From the NCBI GenBank assembly GCA_021808665.1, contig JAKBBA010000088.1:1-12533 (forward strand): DNA of 12,533 nucleotides, written 5' to 3'. The DNA is from Actinomycetes bacterium. Its GTDB lineage: Bacteria; Actinomycetota; Acidimicrobiia; Acidimicrobiales; Palsa-688. Positions within the stretch are counted from its first letter, which is position 1; the number at the start of each line of letters is the position of its first letter. Of this stretch, positions 1 through 6,257 are shown in pieces. The translations under genes were made by a program, and so were the position numbers. Below the pieces are notes generated by a model. That model made no database searches. It saw nothing but the letters and a program-made list of their open reading frames with translations, and was not told the origin of the DNA.

Positions 1-1
1 C

Positions 2-517
2 CATCAAGCTAACGGTTCTCTGACCGCCGACGGCTCGACGCTGATCGGCCAGAACTGGGCTTCGACGCCATGCCCAGGGCACCTGCCGGGCAGTTGCGTC
101 TTCCAGGGTCGCCCTGACGGTCTCGGACCGTACGCAGCGGACCCGGCCAAAGGAGTATCGGGTGGCGACAACCCGCTCGTGGCGAACGGGGTGCCAGGAG
201 GATCCGGACCGAGCAACTTGGGACCGCGGTCCAAAACCCTGGTGGCCGATACGAGCAAGCTGATTGCGTACTGGAAGGCGAGAGGTGTAAACCCGACCCC
301 TGATTTGGTCACAACCTCGGGCAGCGGCTTAGACCCCGACATTACCCCTGCCGATGCTATTGCCGAGGTGCCGATGGTTTCTGCTGCTACCGGCATCTCG
401 CGGGCGGCGCTCGAAAAGCTGATAGCCCAGCAGAGGATAGGACGCCAACTGGGGTTCCTCGGATCAGGGTATGTGGACGTGCTGAAGCTGAACATAGCGT
501 TGGCCAAGATGCGATGA
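2..517 (+). CDS. kdpC: KdpC, potassium-transporting ATPase subunit C (5' truncated by window edge)
   Basis: KdpC is the small accessory subunit of the KdpFABC high-affinity K+ pump, anchored in the membrane by one N-terminal helix with the rest outside the cytoplasm. The reading frame is open from base 2 and gives 171 residues. It begins at the family's QANGSL motif, so roughly 35 N-terminal residues including the membrane helix lie outside the window. Visible family landmarks are LIGQNW, FQGRP, SNLGPRS, the SGSGLDPDITPADA segment and the C-terminal VLKLNIALAKM, which matches the usual NxxELNLAL ending. Two cysteines (codons at 71-73 and 95-97) lie in an insertion before FQGRP and could form a disulfide. 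The stop overlaps the next gene's ATG (ATGA, 514-517), so the two are probably translationally coupled. kdpA and kdpB are expected just upstream. The family assignment is secure; the true start cannot be seen. Confidence 0.95.
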   Translation, partial: HQANGSLTADGSTLIGQNWASTPCPGHLPGSCVFQGRPDGLGPYAADPAKGVSGGDNPLVANGVPGGSGPSNLGPRSKTLVADTSKLIAYWKARGVNPTPDLVTTSGSGLDPDITPADAIAEVPMVSAATGISRAALEKLIAQQRIGRQLGFLGSGYVDVLKLNIALAKMR

Positions 518-2025
518 GCACGTTCCGCCTCGACGATCCCTACTACCAAGACCGCCGGCCGCTCGCACGCACCGTGGCTGAAAGCCGTCCTCGTCAACCG
601 CTTTTAGCTCGAGGCACTATCGTCGGAGCGCACGAACAGCTAAGGGCTGGTCGTAAGAGCTACGTGTGCACTTTAGACGACGGCACCGGGCAAGTGGACT
701 TGGTCTTCACCGGTCGTGGCCGGATCCCGGGGTTGGGGCCGGGCGTGGAGTGCACGGCGAAAGGAACGGTCATATCGGGTTACGACCGGCCGGCTATGCT
801 TAATCCTCTTTACGGGCTTGGCGACCTCGGTATCTCAGAAGCTGACGAGGCGGTGAGTCCTATGGGTGGTATCGGCACGGAATCTATACAGACCGTCGAC
901 GAGCGCCGTGGGGGTACCGTGGCGCCCGCAGGGCATTTTCGTATATATCTGGGAGCTGCACCTGGGGTGGGCAAGACAGTAGCGATGCTCGACGAGGCCC
1001 AGAGACGACGCCGTCGCGGCACTGATGTCGTCATCGGGATCGTGGAGTCACACGGCCGTCCCGTGACGAAGTCGCTGACCGCCGGTCTCGAGGTAATTCC
1101 CCGCCGCAAGGTTGAATACCGGGGAACGACCTTGGAGGAGATGGACCTCGACGCTGTTTTACGGCGAAGACCCAAGGTGGTGCTAGTCGACGAACTCGCC
1201 CACACGAATGCCCCAGTCCCCGGCGGACACGACAAGCGATGGCAGGATGTCGAGACGATACTCGCCGCGGGAAGTGACGTGATCTCGACCGTCAACATCC
1301 AGCATTTGGAGAGCATTGCCGACGCTGTCGAGAGGATCACCGGTGTCAAGGTGAGGGAGCGAGTGCCCGATTCGGTCGTCCGCAAAGCGGACCAGCTCGA
1401 ACTGGTCGATTCATCTCCGGAGCAGCTGCGCCGGCGCATGCTCCATGGGAACATCTACCCGGCTGACAAGGTTCCCCAAGCTCTCGACAACTTCTTTAGG
1501 ACCGATAACCTCTCCGCGTTGAGAGAGCTTGCTTTGAGGTTCGTTGCGGACGAGACCGAGGAGGAGCTTCTCTCCTACCTCAGGCGTTCCCACCCTGACG
1601 TTGCGTGGGAGACGACGGAGCGGATCATGGTCGGGGTGACCGAAGTGCCGGGTGCCGAGTCGGTAATCCGCAGGGCGGCGAGGATATCGTCCCGCCTCAA
1701 AGCTGAGCTGCACGTGGTGCACGTTAGGACGCCTGACGGGCCGGGAGGGTCGGGATCCAAGCGCCTGGAGGAGCTCCGGGGTCTGGCCGGCGCAGTGGGA
1801 GGGCGGTGGCACGAGTTGGACTCCGACGACCCGGCAGCGGCGCTGGTGGACTTCGCCCGGGAGAATCAGGTCACGCAGCTGGTGATCGGGTCTAGCAGGC
1901 GAAGCCGGTGGCAGCAGCTGAGAGGTGGTGGATCGACTGTCAGGAGGCTCTCGAAGAGCGCGTCCGACGCTGGCATCGATGTTCACGTGATAGCCCGGGC
2001 TCTACAAAAGGGTCACCAGAGCTGA
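514..2025 (+). CDS. kdpD: OB-fold / KdpD N-terminal domain / Usp domain fusion, lacking the histidine kinase
   Basis: This 503-residue protein is the cytoplasmic input half of the KdpD potassium sensor with an extra domain in front. Residues about 28-105 look like the OB-fold found in actinobacterial proteins near K+ transport genes (SYVCTLDDGTGQVDLVF, then PGLGPG and NPLYGL). Residues about 140-350 are the KdpD N-terminal domain, with Walker A GAAPGVGKT (147-155), a Walker-B-like VVLVDELAHTN and the NIQHLES motif. Residues about 368-496 form a Usp alpha/beta fold with a GSSRRSRW nucleotide-loop-like segment. It then stops, with no DUF4118 helices, HisKA or HATPase domain; those are encoded at 4767-6257. 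The ATG overlaps the kdpC stop and has no clear Shine-Dalgarno, which fits coupled translation. An internal ATG at residue 117, in the linker, could give the KdpD part alone. Short KdpD proteins without a kinase are known in some cyanobacteria and Deinococcus. The OB-fold fusion is the unusual part. Confidence 0.9.
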   Translation: MSTFRLDDPYYQDRRPLARTVAESRPRQPLLARGTIVGAHEQLRAGRKSYVCTLDDGTGQVDLVFTGRGRIPGLGPGVECTAKGTVISGYDRPAMLNPLYGLGDLGISEADEAVSPMGGIGTESIQTVDERRGGTVAPAGHFRIYLGAAPGVGKTVAMLDEAQRRRRRGTDVVIGIVESHGRPVTKSLTAGLEVIPRRKVEYRGTTLEEMDLDAVLRRRPKVVLVDELAHTNAPVPGGHDKRWQDVETILAAGSDVISTVNIQHLESIADAVERITGVKVRERVPDSVVRKADQLELVDSSPEQLRRRMLHGNIYPADKVPQALDNFFRTDNLSALRELALRFVADETEEELLSYLRRSHPDVAWETTERIMVGVTEVPGAESVIRRAARISSRLKAELHVVHVRTPDGPGGSGSKRLEELRGLAGAVGGRWHELDSDDPAAALVDFARENQVTQLVIGSSRRSRWQQLRGGGSTVRRLSKSASDAGIDVHVIARALQKGHQS

Positions 2026-2028
2026 GCC

Positions 2029-2059
2029 AGGCGGTCCCTCGAACCCCGCAGGACCGCCT
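2029..2059. terminator. Bidirectional terminator candidate between convergent genes
   Basis: AGGCGGTCC (2029-2037) and GGACCGCCT (2051-2059) are perfect 9-bp inverted repeats with a 13-nt loop. They lie in the 40-bp gap between the kdpD-like stop at 2025 and the NRAMP gene stop at 2066. No long T-run follows on either strand, so this would be an actinobacterial-type hairpin terminator. Its position and symmetry suit both converging transcripts. Confidence 0.6.
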
Positions 2060-2065
2060 TGAAGT

Positions 2066-3784
2066 TCAGCGCAGGTAAGGGCTGAAAGCCCGGAACCCCA
2101 CTACGAGCAGCGAGGCTACCAGGTAGCAACGCAGAACTAGCAGGCTCGCCCGGCGGGCAAGACTCGGCGTAGGCGGACGCAACTGGTTGAGCTCGGGCAT
2201 CCGCCAGACAGCTCGCTCGGCGTTGCGGACCTCCCGACTCGTTGCGGGACGTGCTGCGCCGGTGGCGCTGGACGCGCCTACCCGGGCCCGAGACGTTGGG
2301 AGGGCCTTGCGGCGTTTCGCGGCGAGAAGCAACGCAGTGGCAGGTGCAGTCGCCGCGGCGGCAACACCGAAGCAGGCTTCGGTTAGTGCCACGCCGTCGA
2401 TGTGGGGAAACAAGGTGGCTATCGTCAAGTTGGCTGACAGGACGACCAGTACGCCCACTATGAGCGAAGTAACAATGTTGGTGGCGGTCCCATTGACCCA
2501 CGGCCCGAGCACTTCAGGGTCGTTGCACAACAGCAGTAGGAAGAGCACCGCTGACGGCAGGAGGATCCCCGCCAGGAGTTGTACGTACTGCGTGGCGGTT
2601 CCGAGGAAGGCGTTCGAAGCCACAGCGACTACCAGGCACGCTAGGAAGATCTGCGCAGCGTAAGCCGCATAGAACTGCGGGGCCGACCGAATACCCCGGT
2701 GCAGCAAGTGGCGCGAGCCGAAGGAGTCTCCGAAAGCGTAAGAGCTGGAAAGGGAGACAGCGGCGGCACCGACGAGGGAGGCGACTATCAACATCACGGC
2801 CGCCAGGGTGCCGGCTACCGGCCCGAGAGTTGCGGATACCGCGTGGTTGAACCAGCCCGAATCGGTGTAAAGGGCGGGCGAACCGAAGCGGTGGGAGTGG
2901 AACAAGGCTGCTCCGAACACGATCATCGCACCAGCGGCGATCGTGGTGAGAAAGCCGCCCACTATGGTGTCGACCCTTTCGTAGTTGAGCCACCTCGGGC
3001 TTATCCGCTTGTCGATGATGTTCGACTGCTGGAAGAAAAGCTGCCACGGCGCGACGGTGGTGCCGACTAGGGCAACTATGAGCAGGATCGCCTGTCCTGA
3101 CACGCCACCTGCTACTCCCGGTACGAGCGAGTGATAGCCGATCGACGTCCAGCGGGGGTGCGCCATCAAAGCGGCGGGGATGAATACAAGGCTTGCGCTG
3201 ATCAACGCGAACATGAAACGCTCCCACCAGCGGAACTTTCCACTGGCGGCGATCGCGAATAGAGCGACGCCCGCTGACGTCACGCTCGCAAGCTTGGGAA
3301 TCCCGAAGTAGGCGAAACCGAAGTAGACGCCGACGAACTCGGTGAGAAGGGTCAGGAAATTGAGAAGGAACAGGTCGAATACAGCGAAAGCTGCCCAGGT
3401 CTTGCCGAAGCGCTCCCGGATCAGTCGGGCGTGCCCGACACCTGTCACGGCCCCGAGACGGGCCACCATCTCCTGGCTGATCACAAGCACAGGTAGTAGC
3501 AGCGCTAAGACCCAAATTAGGCTGTAGCCGTAAGCTTGACCAGCTTGAGTGTAGGTCTGCACGCCGCCTGCGTCGTTGTCGCCGACCATGACTATGAGGC
3601 CCGGGCCCATAATCGCGAGGAACGTCAGCAAGCGACGCCGTGCGGAGCGCCGCGAAGAGTCGTCGGTAAGGCGAACCGTCCCGAGTGCCCCTTCGATGTC
3701 TCCTATGTGTGCGGGGTCGAGGACGGCGGGTGCGTAATCGAGCTTGGTGTCGGCGAGAGCGATGGCGGAGTCACGTGGAAACAC
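2066..3784 (-). CDS. NRAMP-superfamily divalent metal transporter, non-canonical (possible Mg2+/NRMT-like)
   Basis: This is a 572-residue polytopic membrane protein of the SLC11/NRAMP superfamily. These are secondary transporters that bring divalent metals into the cell. The first helix carries GPGLIVMVGDNDAGG (about 60-74), aligning with the canonical GPG...DPGN. The Asp (71) is kept, but DPGN reads DAGG. In the sixth-helix region the canonical MPH metal/proton motif reads APW (about 245-247, in TVAPWQLFFQQ). Loss of Met and His fits the NRAMP-related magnesium transporter branch better than Mn/Fe NRAMPs, but the substrate is inference. About eleven helices are followed by a basic Ala/Arg-rich linker and a final hydrophobic helix (about 547-565). 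I place the start at GTG 3784-3782 because GGAAAGGAG sits 7 nt upstream; the open frame runs 44 codons further to 3916, but that extension lacks membrane or domain character. The gene lies opposite to, and between, the two KdpD halves. Confidence 0.88.
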   Translation of the reverse strand: MFPRDSAIALADTKLDYAPAVLDPAHIGDIEGALGTVRLTDDSSRRSARRRLLTFLAIMGPGLIVMVGDNDAGGVQTYTQAGQAYGYSLIWVLALLLPVLVISQEMVARLGAVTGVGHARLIRERFGKTWAAFAVFDLFLLNFLTLLTEFVGVYFGFAYFGIPKLASVTSAGVALFAIAASGKFRWWERFMFALISASLVFIPAALMAHPRWTSIGYHSLVPGVAGGVSGQAILLIVALVGTTVAPWQLFFQQSNIIDKRISPRWLNYERVDTIVGGFLTTIAAGAMIVFGAALFHSHRFGSPALYTDSGWFNHAVSATLGPVAGTLAAVMLIVASLVGAAAVSLSSSYAFGDSFGSRHLLHRGIRSAPQFYAAYAAQIFLACLVVAVASNAFLGTATQYVQLLAGILLPSAVLFLLLLCNDPEVLGPWVNGTATNIVTSLIVGVLVVLSANLTIATLFPHIDGVALTEACFGVAAAATAPATALLLAAKRRKALPTSRARVGASSATGAARPATSREVRNAERAVWRMPELNQLRPPTPSLARRASLLVLRCYLVASLLVVGFRAFSPYLR

Positions 3785-3986
3785 GAGAGATCTCCTTTCC
3801 AAAAACAATGTCATGCAGGATCTGTCGAAGCGCCTCGGCGGGGAGCGAGGGCCGAACATCAAACAGAGCGCCATAGTGGTGGCGCCCCTAGTGCGCCCTG
3901 ATATGGGTGAAGGCACTTTGTGCAGCGCGACGCGGGGGATTGCTCCCGGATGTCAGCGGCGAACGGCACGTAGCGCGTCGACTGTC

Positions 3987-4007
3987 CGGCGCCCGAAAAG
4001 GGCGCCG
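3987..4007. repeat. 8-bp perfect inverted repeat, GAAAA loop (operator or RNA hairpin)
   Basis: CGGCGCCC (3987-3994) and GGGCGCCG (4000-4007) are perfect inverted repeats around a 5-nt GAAAA loop. They end 31 bp before the ATG at 4039. If that gene is leaderless, the repeat overlaps its -35 region and would act as DNA, for example as a repressor site. If transcription begins earlier it would form a very stable leader hairpin. No T-run follows, so a terminator is less likely. Confidence 0.5.
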
Positions 4008-4025
4008 AGGCGGCGCGCGCTTGTG

Positions 4026-4031
4026 TAATAA
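4026..4031 (+). promoter_or_regulatory. Candidate -10 element for a leaderless transcript
   Basis: TAATAA lies 7 nt before the ATG at 4039 in an AT-rich island (TGTAATAATGTAACT) within very GC-rich DNA. No Shine-Dalgarno is present between it and the ATG. Transcription would then start at or next to the start codon, as is common in actinobacteria. No consensus -35 is visible; that position falls at the edge of the GGCGCC inverted repeat. Confidence 0.4.
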
Positions 4032-4038
4032 TGTAACT

Positions 4039-4680
4039 ATGAAAGAGATATTTGAAGAAATGATGTCGGGTCCTCCCGGTTTCGGAGGTCGCCGCGGCGG
4101 TCGGGGACGACCGGGAGGAAGGGGAAGACACCCGGGGGGCCGCTCCTCCGTCCCCGTCGACCGCCAGACGATCAAATCGTGGCTGGTAGGCCGCTTACCT
4201 CAGGAGTGGGCGGTCGACCCAGACGGAGTGCTCATCGACGACGACGAGGTAGTCGTGTTCGTCACCCTCCAAGACGTCGTGATGCCAGACGGTGCCGACG
4301 AGGCCAACCGGTCCACCGCTGAGGCCGCCAGGATCGGTGGATTTCGCGAGGAGACCCGCCAAGCGCGGATGCGGATCGCCGCAGAGGGCGAGGCTGCCTT
4401 CGGGAGGGTCTTCAGCTGGGGTGCTGTTTGTGGCTCCACGCGCAGTCCGTTCACGACCGCCAGCGTTCCCGTTATGACCAGGTTGCGGATAGAGGACCGC
4501 CAGGTCCTCGACACTCTGATCGCCGCGGGTGTTGCCAGGTCGCGCAGTGATGCACTGGCCTGGTGTGTCCAGTTGGTCGGACGCAACGAGCAGTCGTGGA
4601 TCTCCGATCTGCGTGCAGCTTTCGAGCAGGTCGAGGCGGTGCGCTCCCGCGGGCCTGCGAGCGCCGGCCAGTCGCAGTAG
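4039..4680 (+). CDS. Conserved-looking protein of unknown function with RG-rich N-terminus and ribbon-helix-helix-like segment
   Basis: I do not recognise a named family. The 213-residue product starts MKEIFEEMM, followed by a Gly/Arg-rich low-complexity stretch (about 12-35) with several RG and RGG steps, typical of flexible RNA- or DNA-contacting tails. Residues about 38-80 form a small folded unit ending in an acidic DDDEVVVFV strand. A charged helical stretch (about 95-120) follows. The segment around 143-185 (VPVMTRLRIEDRQVLDTLI, then GVARSRSDALAW) resembles a beta strand plus two helices of a ribbon-helix-helix fold, so a DNA-binding role is plausible but unproven. I chose ATG 4039 over the open frame extending to 3907 because the upstream 44 codons cross the hairpin and AT-rich promoter-like island. 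The gene is 86 bp upstream of the kinase gene on the same strand, which suggests co-transcription. Confidence 0.75.
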   Translation: MKEIFEEMMSGPPGFGGRRGGRGRPGGRGRHPGGRSSVPVDRQTIKSWLVGRLPQEWAVDPDGVLIDDDEVVVFVTLQDVVMPDGADEANRSTAEAARIGGFREETRQARMRIAAEGEAAFGRVFSWGAVCGSTRSPFTTASVPVMTRLRIEDRQVLDTLIAAGVARSRSDALAWCVQLVGRNEQSWISDLRAAFEQVEAVRSRGPASAGQSQ

Positions 4681-4766
4681 CCGGGCCTGGCCAGGCTGCG
4701 CCTCGGGCTAGGTGGGTGTCACGAGACCTTCTCATCTCCCTCCTGGTAGACTCGAAGAGGTCGACG

Positions 4767-6257
4767 ATGAAAAGGAGCGCGCTCGGGATACTCGCCGCAG
4801 TGGCATGCATATCCTCGCTCAGTGCGGTGATGGTGCCGCTGCGCAGCCACCTGAGCATTGCGACGACGGCTCTCGTGTTGGTCATACCAGTCGTCGTCGG
4901 GGTGGTGATAGGCGGTCGAGCAGCTGGCGTGGTGAGCGTCGCGGCTGGGTTTTTGTTCTATGACTTTTTTTTCATTCCCCCGTATCTCACCCTGACGGTC
5001 GGGGCGTCGCAGAACTGGGTTGCGCTCGGAGTGTACGTAGTGGTCATGATCCTCGTGTCGCAGGTCGTGTCACGCATGAACGTGGCCCGCGAGGAGGCTC
5101 GTCGTCAGAGTCGCGAGATCGGCGAGTTGTTCGAGTTCTCCCGGCTGCTCGTGGAAGACAGGGCCCTAGATGAGTTGCTGTCCTCTGTGGTCACCACCGT
5201 CGCCGAGGTGTTCTCGGCCGGCCAGGTTGCGATCCTGCTCCCAGACCAGGATCGCCTGCGCCTGGTGGCGTCAGCCGGCGCCCCGCTCTCCGAAGCGCAG
5301 CTGTCTGCACTGCTGGTCCCGGCTGGTTCGTTGATGACCGTTGGTCCCCGCCGGGGTCAAGCCAACGGACTTTCGGTATTGGCACTATCTGCAGCAGGCC
5401 GACCTGTCGGCCTGCTTGCCCTGACCGCCGAAGCGGTAAGCGTCGACCGGCGGGAGCCCCTGATGCTGTTTGCGAACCAGATAGCACTTTCGGTCGAGCG
5501 GGTCCAGTTGCGTGACAAGGCGCTTTCCGCGCGCGTCGCGGATGAGATGGCACGCCTGGCCAAGACGATGGTCGGAGCGGTCTCCCACGACTTGCGGGCT
5601 CCTCTCGCCACTATCAAAGCGGCAGCATCGACTCTTGCTGACGGTGACGTCAGTCTTGACGAGGAGACTGAGTTATCTCTTGTCGAAATGATAGACGTCC
5701 AAGCCGACAGGTTGGCTGACCTGGTCGAGAACCTCTTAGATATGAGCCGAATTCAGACTGGAGTGCTCAAACCGAGGCGCGTGGTCGTGTCGCTGAGCGA
5801 GTTGCTGTCCAGTGTTGTGGGTCACGTCGACACCCGTGGTCATAAGGTCGTCATCGACTGCACTGACCCCTTGCCGTTGCTGGACGTCGATCCGGTACTG
5901 GTCGGCCGAGTGGTCTCCAACCTTCTGGAGAACGCAGTGCGATACAGTCCGGCCGGCGCGTCGATAACCGTTAGAGCTGTCAGAACCGGTCCCGCTGAGG
6001 TGACCGTGTCCGTCGCCGATCGGGGTCCAGGTATCGCCCGGGCCCGCCACGGGGAGGTCTTCGACACCCTCCGTCGCCGGGATGTCGACTCTGGTGCAGG
6101 CTTCGGCCTGGTGATCGCCAAAACCTTCGTCGAAGCGCACGGCGGGCGTATCTGGGTGGCCGACGCGCCCGGAGGAGGAACAGTCCTGTCCTTTACCCTT
6201 CCAGCGGCCTCGGCTGCTACCGATGAGCTTGACATTGCCGCTGATACTCGTAATTGA
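4767..6257 (+). CDS. KdpD C-terminal-type sensor histidine kinase (DUF4118-GAF-HisKA-HATPase)
   Basis: This 496-residue membrane kinase matches the C-terminal half of KdpD as a separate protein. Four helices (about 6-24, 31-49, 51-70, 84-102) form the DUF4118 unit, including the characteristic FFFIPPYLTLTV. A GAF-like domain spans about 120-245. HisKA carries AVSHDLRAPL with phosphoacceptor His274. The ATPase domain has an N-box (NLLENAVRYSP, Asn389), G1 (DRGPGI, Asp418) and G2 (GAGFGL, 443-448). The F-box/ATP-lid segment is short (VFDTLRRRDVDSG) and lacks the usual FxxFYR aromatics. It lacks the Walker-A and Usp input domains of full KdpD (usually about 850-900 residues), which are at 514-2025. 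The ATG follows GAAGAGG (4754-4760) by 6 nt; an earlier GTG in the same frame is less well supported. A possible -10 (TAGACT, 4747-4752) could give an internal promoter. It overlaps the response regulator by 35 nt, its likely phosphotransfer partner. Confidence 0.92.
   Translation: MKRSALGILAAVACISSLSAVMVPLRSHLSIATTALVLVIPVVVGVVIGGRAAGVVSVAAGFLFYDFFFIPPYLTLTVGASQNWVALGVYVVVMILVSQVVSRMNVAREEARRQSREIGELFEFSRLLVEDRALDELLSSVVTTVAEVFSAGQVAILLPDQDRLRLVASAGAPLSEAQLSALLVPAGSLMTVGPRRGQANGLSVLALSAAGRPVGLLALTAEAVSVDRREPLMLFANQIALSVERVQLRDKALSARVADEMARLAKTMVGAVSHDLRAPLATIKAAASTLADGDVSLDEETELSLVEMIDVQADRLADLVENLLDMSRIQTGVLKPRRVVVSLSELLSSVVGHVDTRGHKVVIDCTDPLPLLDVDPVLVGRVVSNLLENAVRYSPAGASITVRAVRTGPAEVTVSVADRGPGIARARHGEVFDTLRRRDVDSGAGFGLVIAKTFVEAHGGRIWVADAPGGGTVLSFTLPAASAATDELDIAADTRN

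Larger units (their letters stand above)
3785..4038. promoter_or_regulatory. Divergent intergenic region with GGCGCC-rich inverted repeats
   Basis: These 254 bp separate the NRAMP gene (minus) from the RG-rich protein gene (plus) and must hold both promoters. GGCGCC occurs three times (3881, 3988, 4001). On the NRAMP side, GCGCC (3868-3872) can pair with GGCGC (3881-3885), or CAGAGCGC (3864-3871) can pair with GCGCCCTG (3893-3900) with one G-U. These pairings are mutually exclusive. I looked for M-box and yybP-ykoY riboswitch signatures and did not recognise either. No convincing -35/-10 pair for the NRAMP gene is visible. Confidence 0.5.

Noticed and set aside
117..131. ACGGTC-TCG-GACCGT inverted repeat inside kdpC
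   Set aside because: It is short and lies within well-conserved coding sequence; no regulatory reading is needed.
514..2025. Reading the short KdpD as a pseudogene broken by insertion of the NRAMP gene
   Set aside because: It ends cleanly after a complete Usp domain, is followed by a perfect terminator-like hairpin, and there is no transposase, target-site duplication or frameshift. The kinase half has its own start, Shine-Dalgarno and membrane helices.
2514..3515. 333-residue open frame on the minus strand inside the NRAMP gene
   Set aside because: It is an alternative frame of a clear membrane protein, is Arg/Pro/His-rich with no domain, and is typical of GC-rich shadow frames.
3785..3916. 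44-codon N-terminal extension of the NRAMP transporter
   Set aside because: A strong Shine-Dalgarno (GGAAAGGAG) precedes GTG 3784, and the extension has no membrane segment or family similarity.
3785..4038. M-box, yybP-ykoY or ydaO-type riboswitch upstream of the NRAMP gene
   Set aside because: I could not match the conserved core sequences of these classes; only generic GC-rich stems are present.
4685..4696. Perfect 12-bp palindrome GCCTGGCCAGGC after the RG-rich protein gene
   Set aside because: A few 12-bp palindromes are expected by chance in this length of DNA, and its central symmetry leaves little room for a stable hairpin loop.
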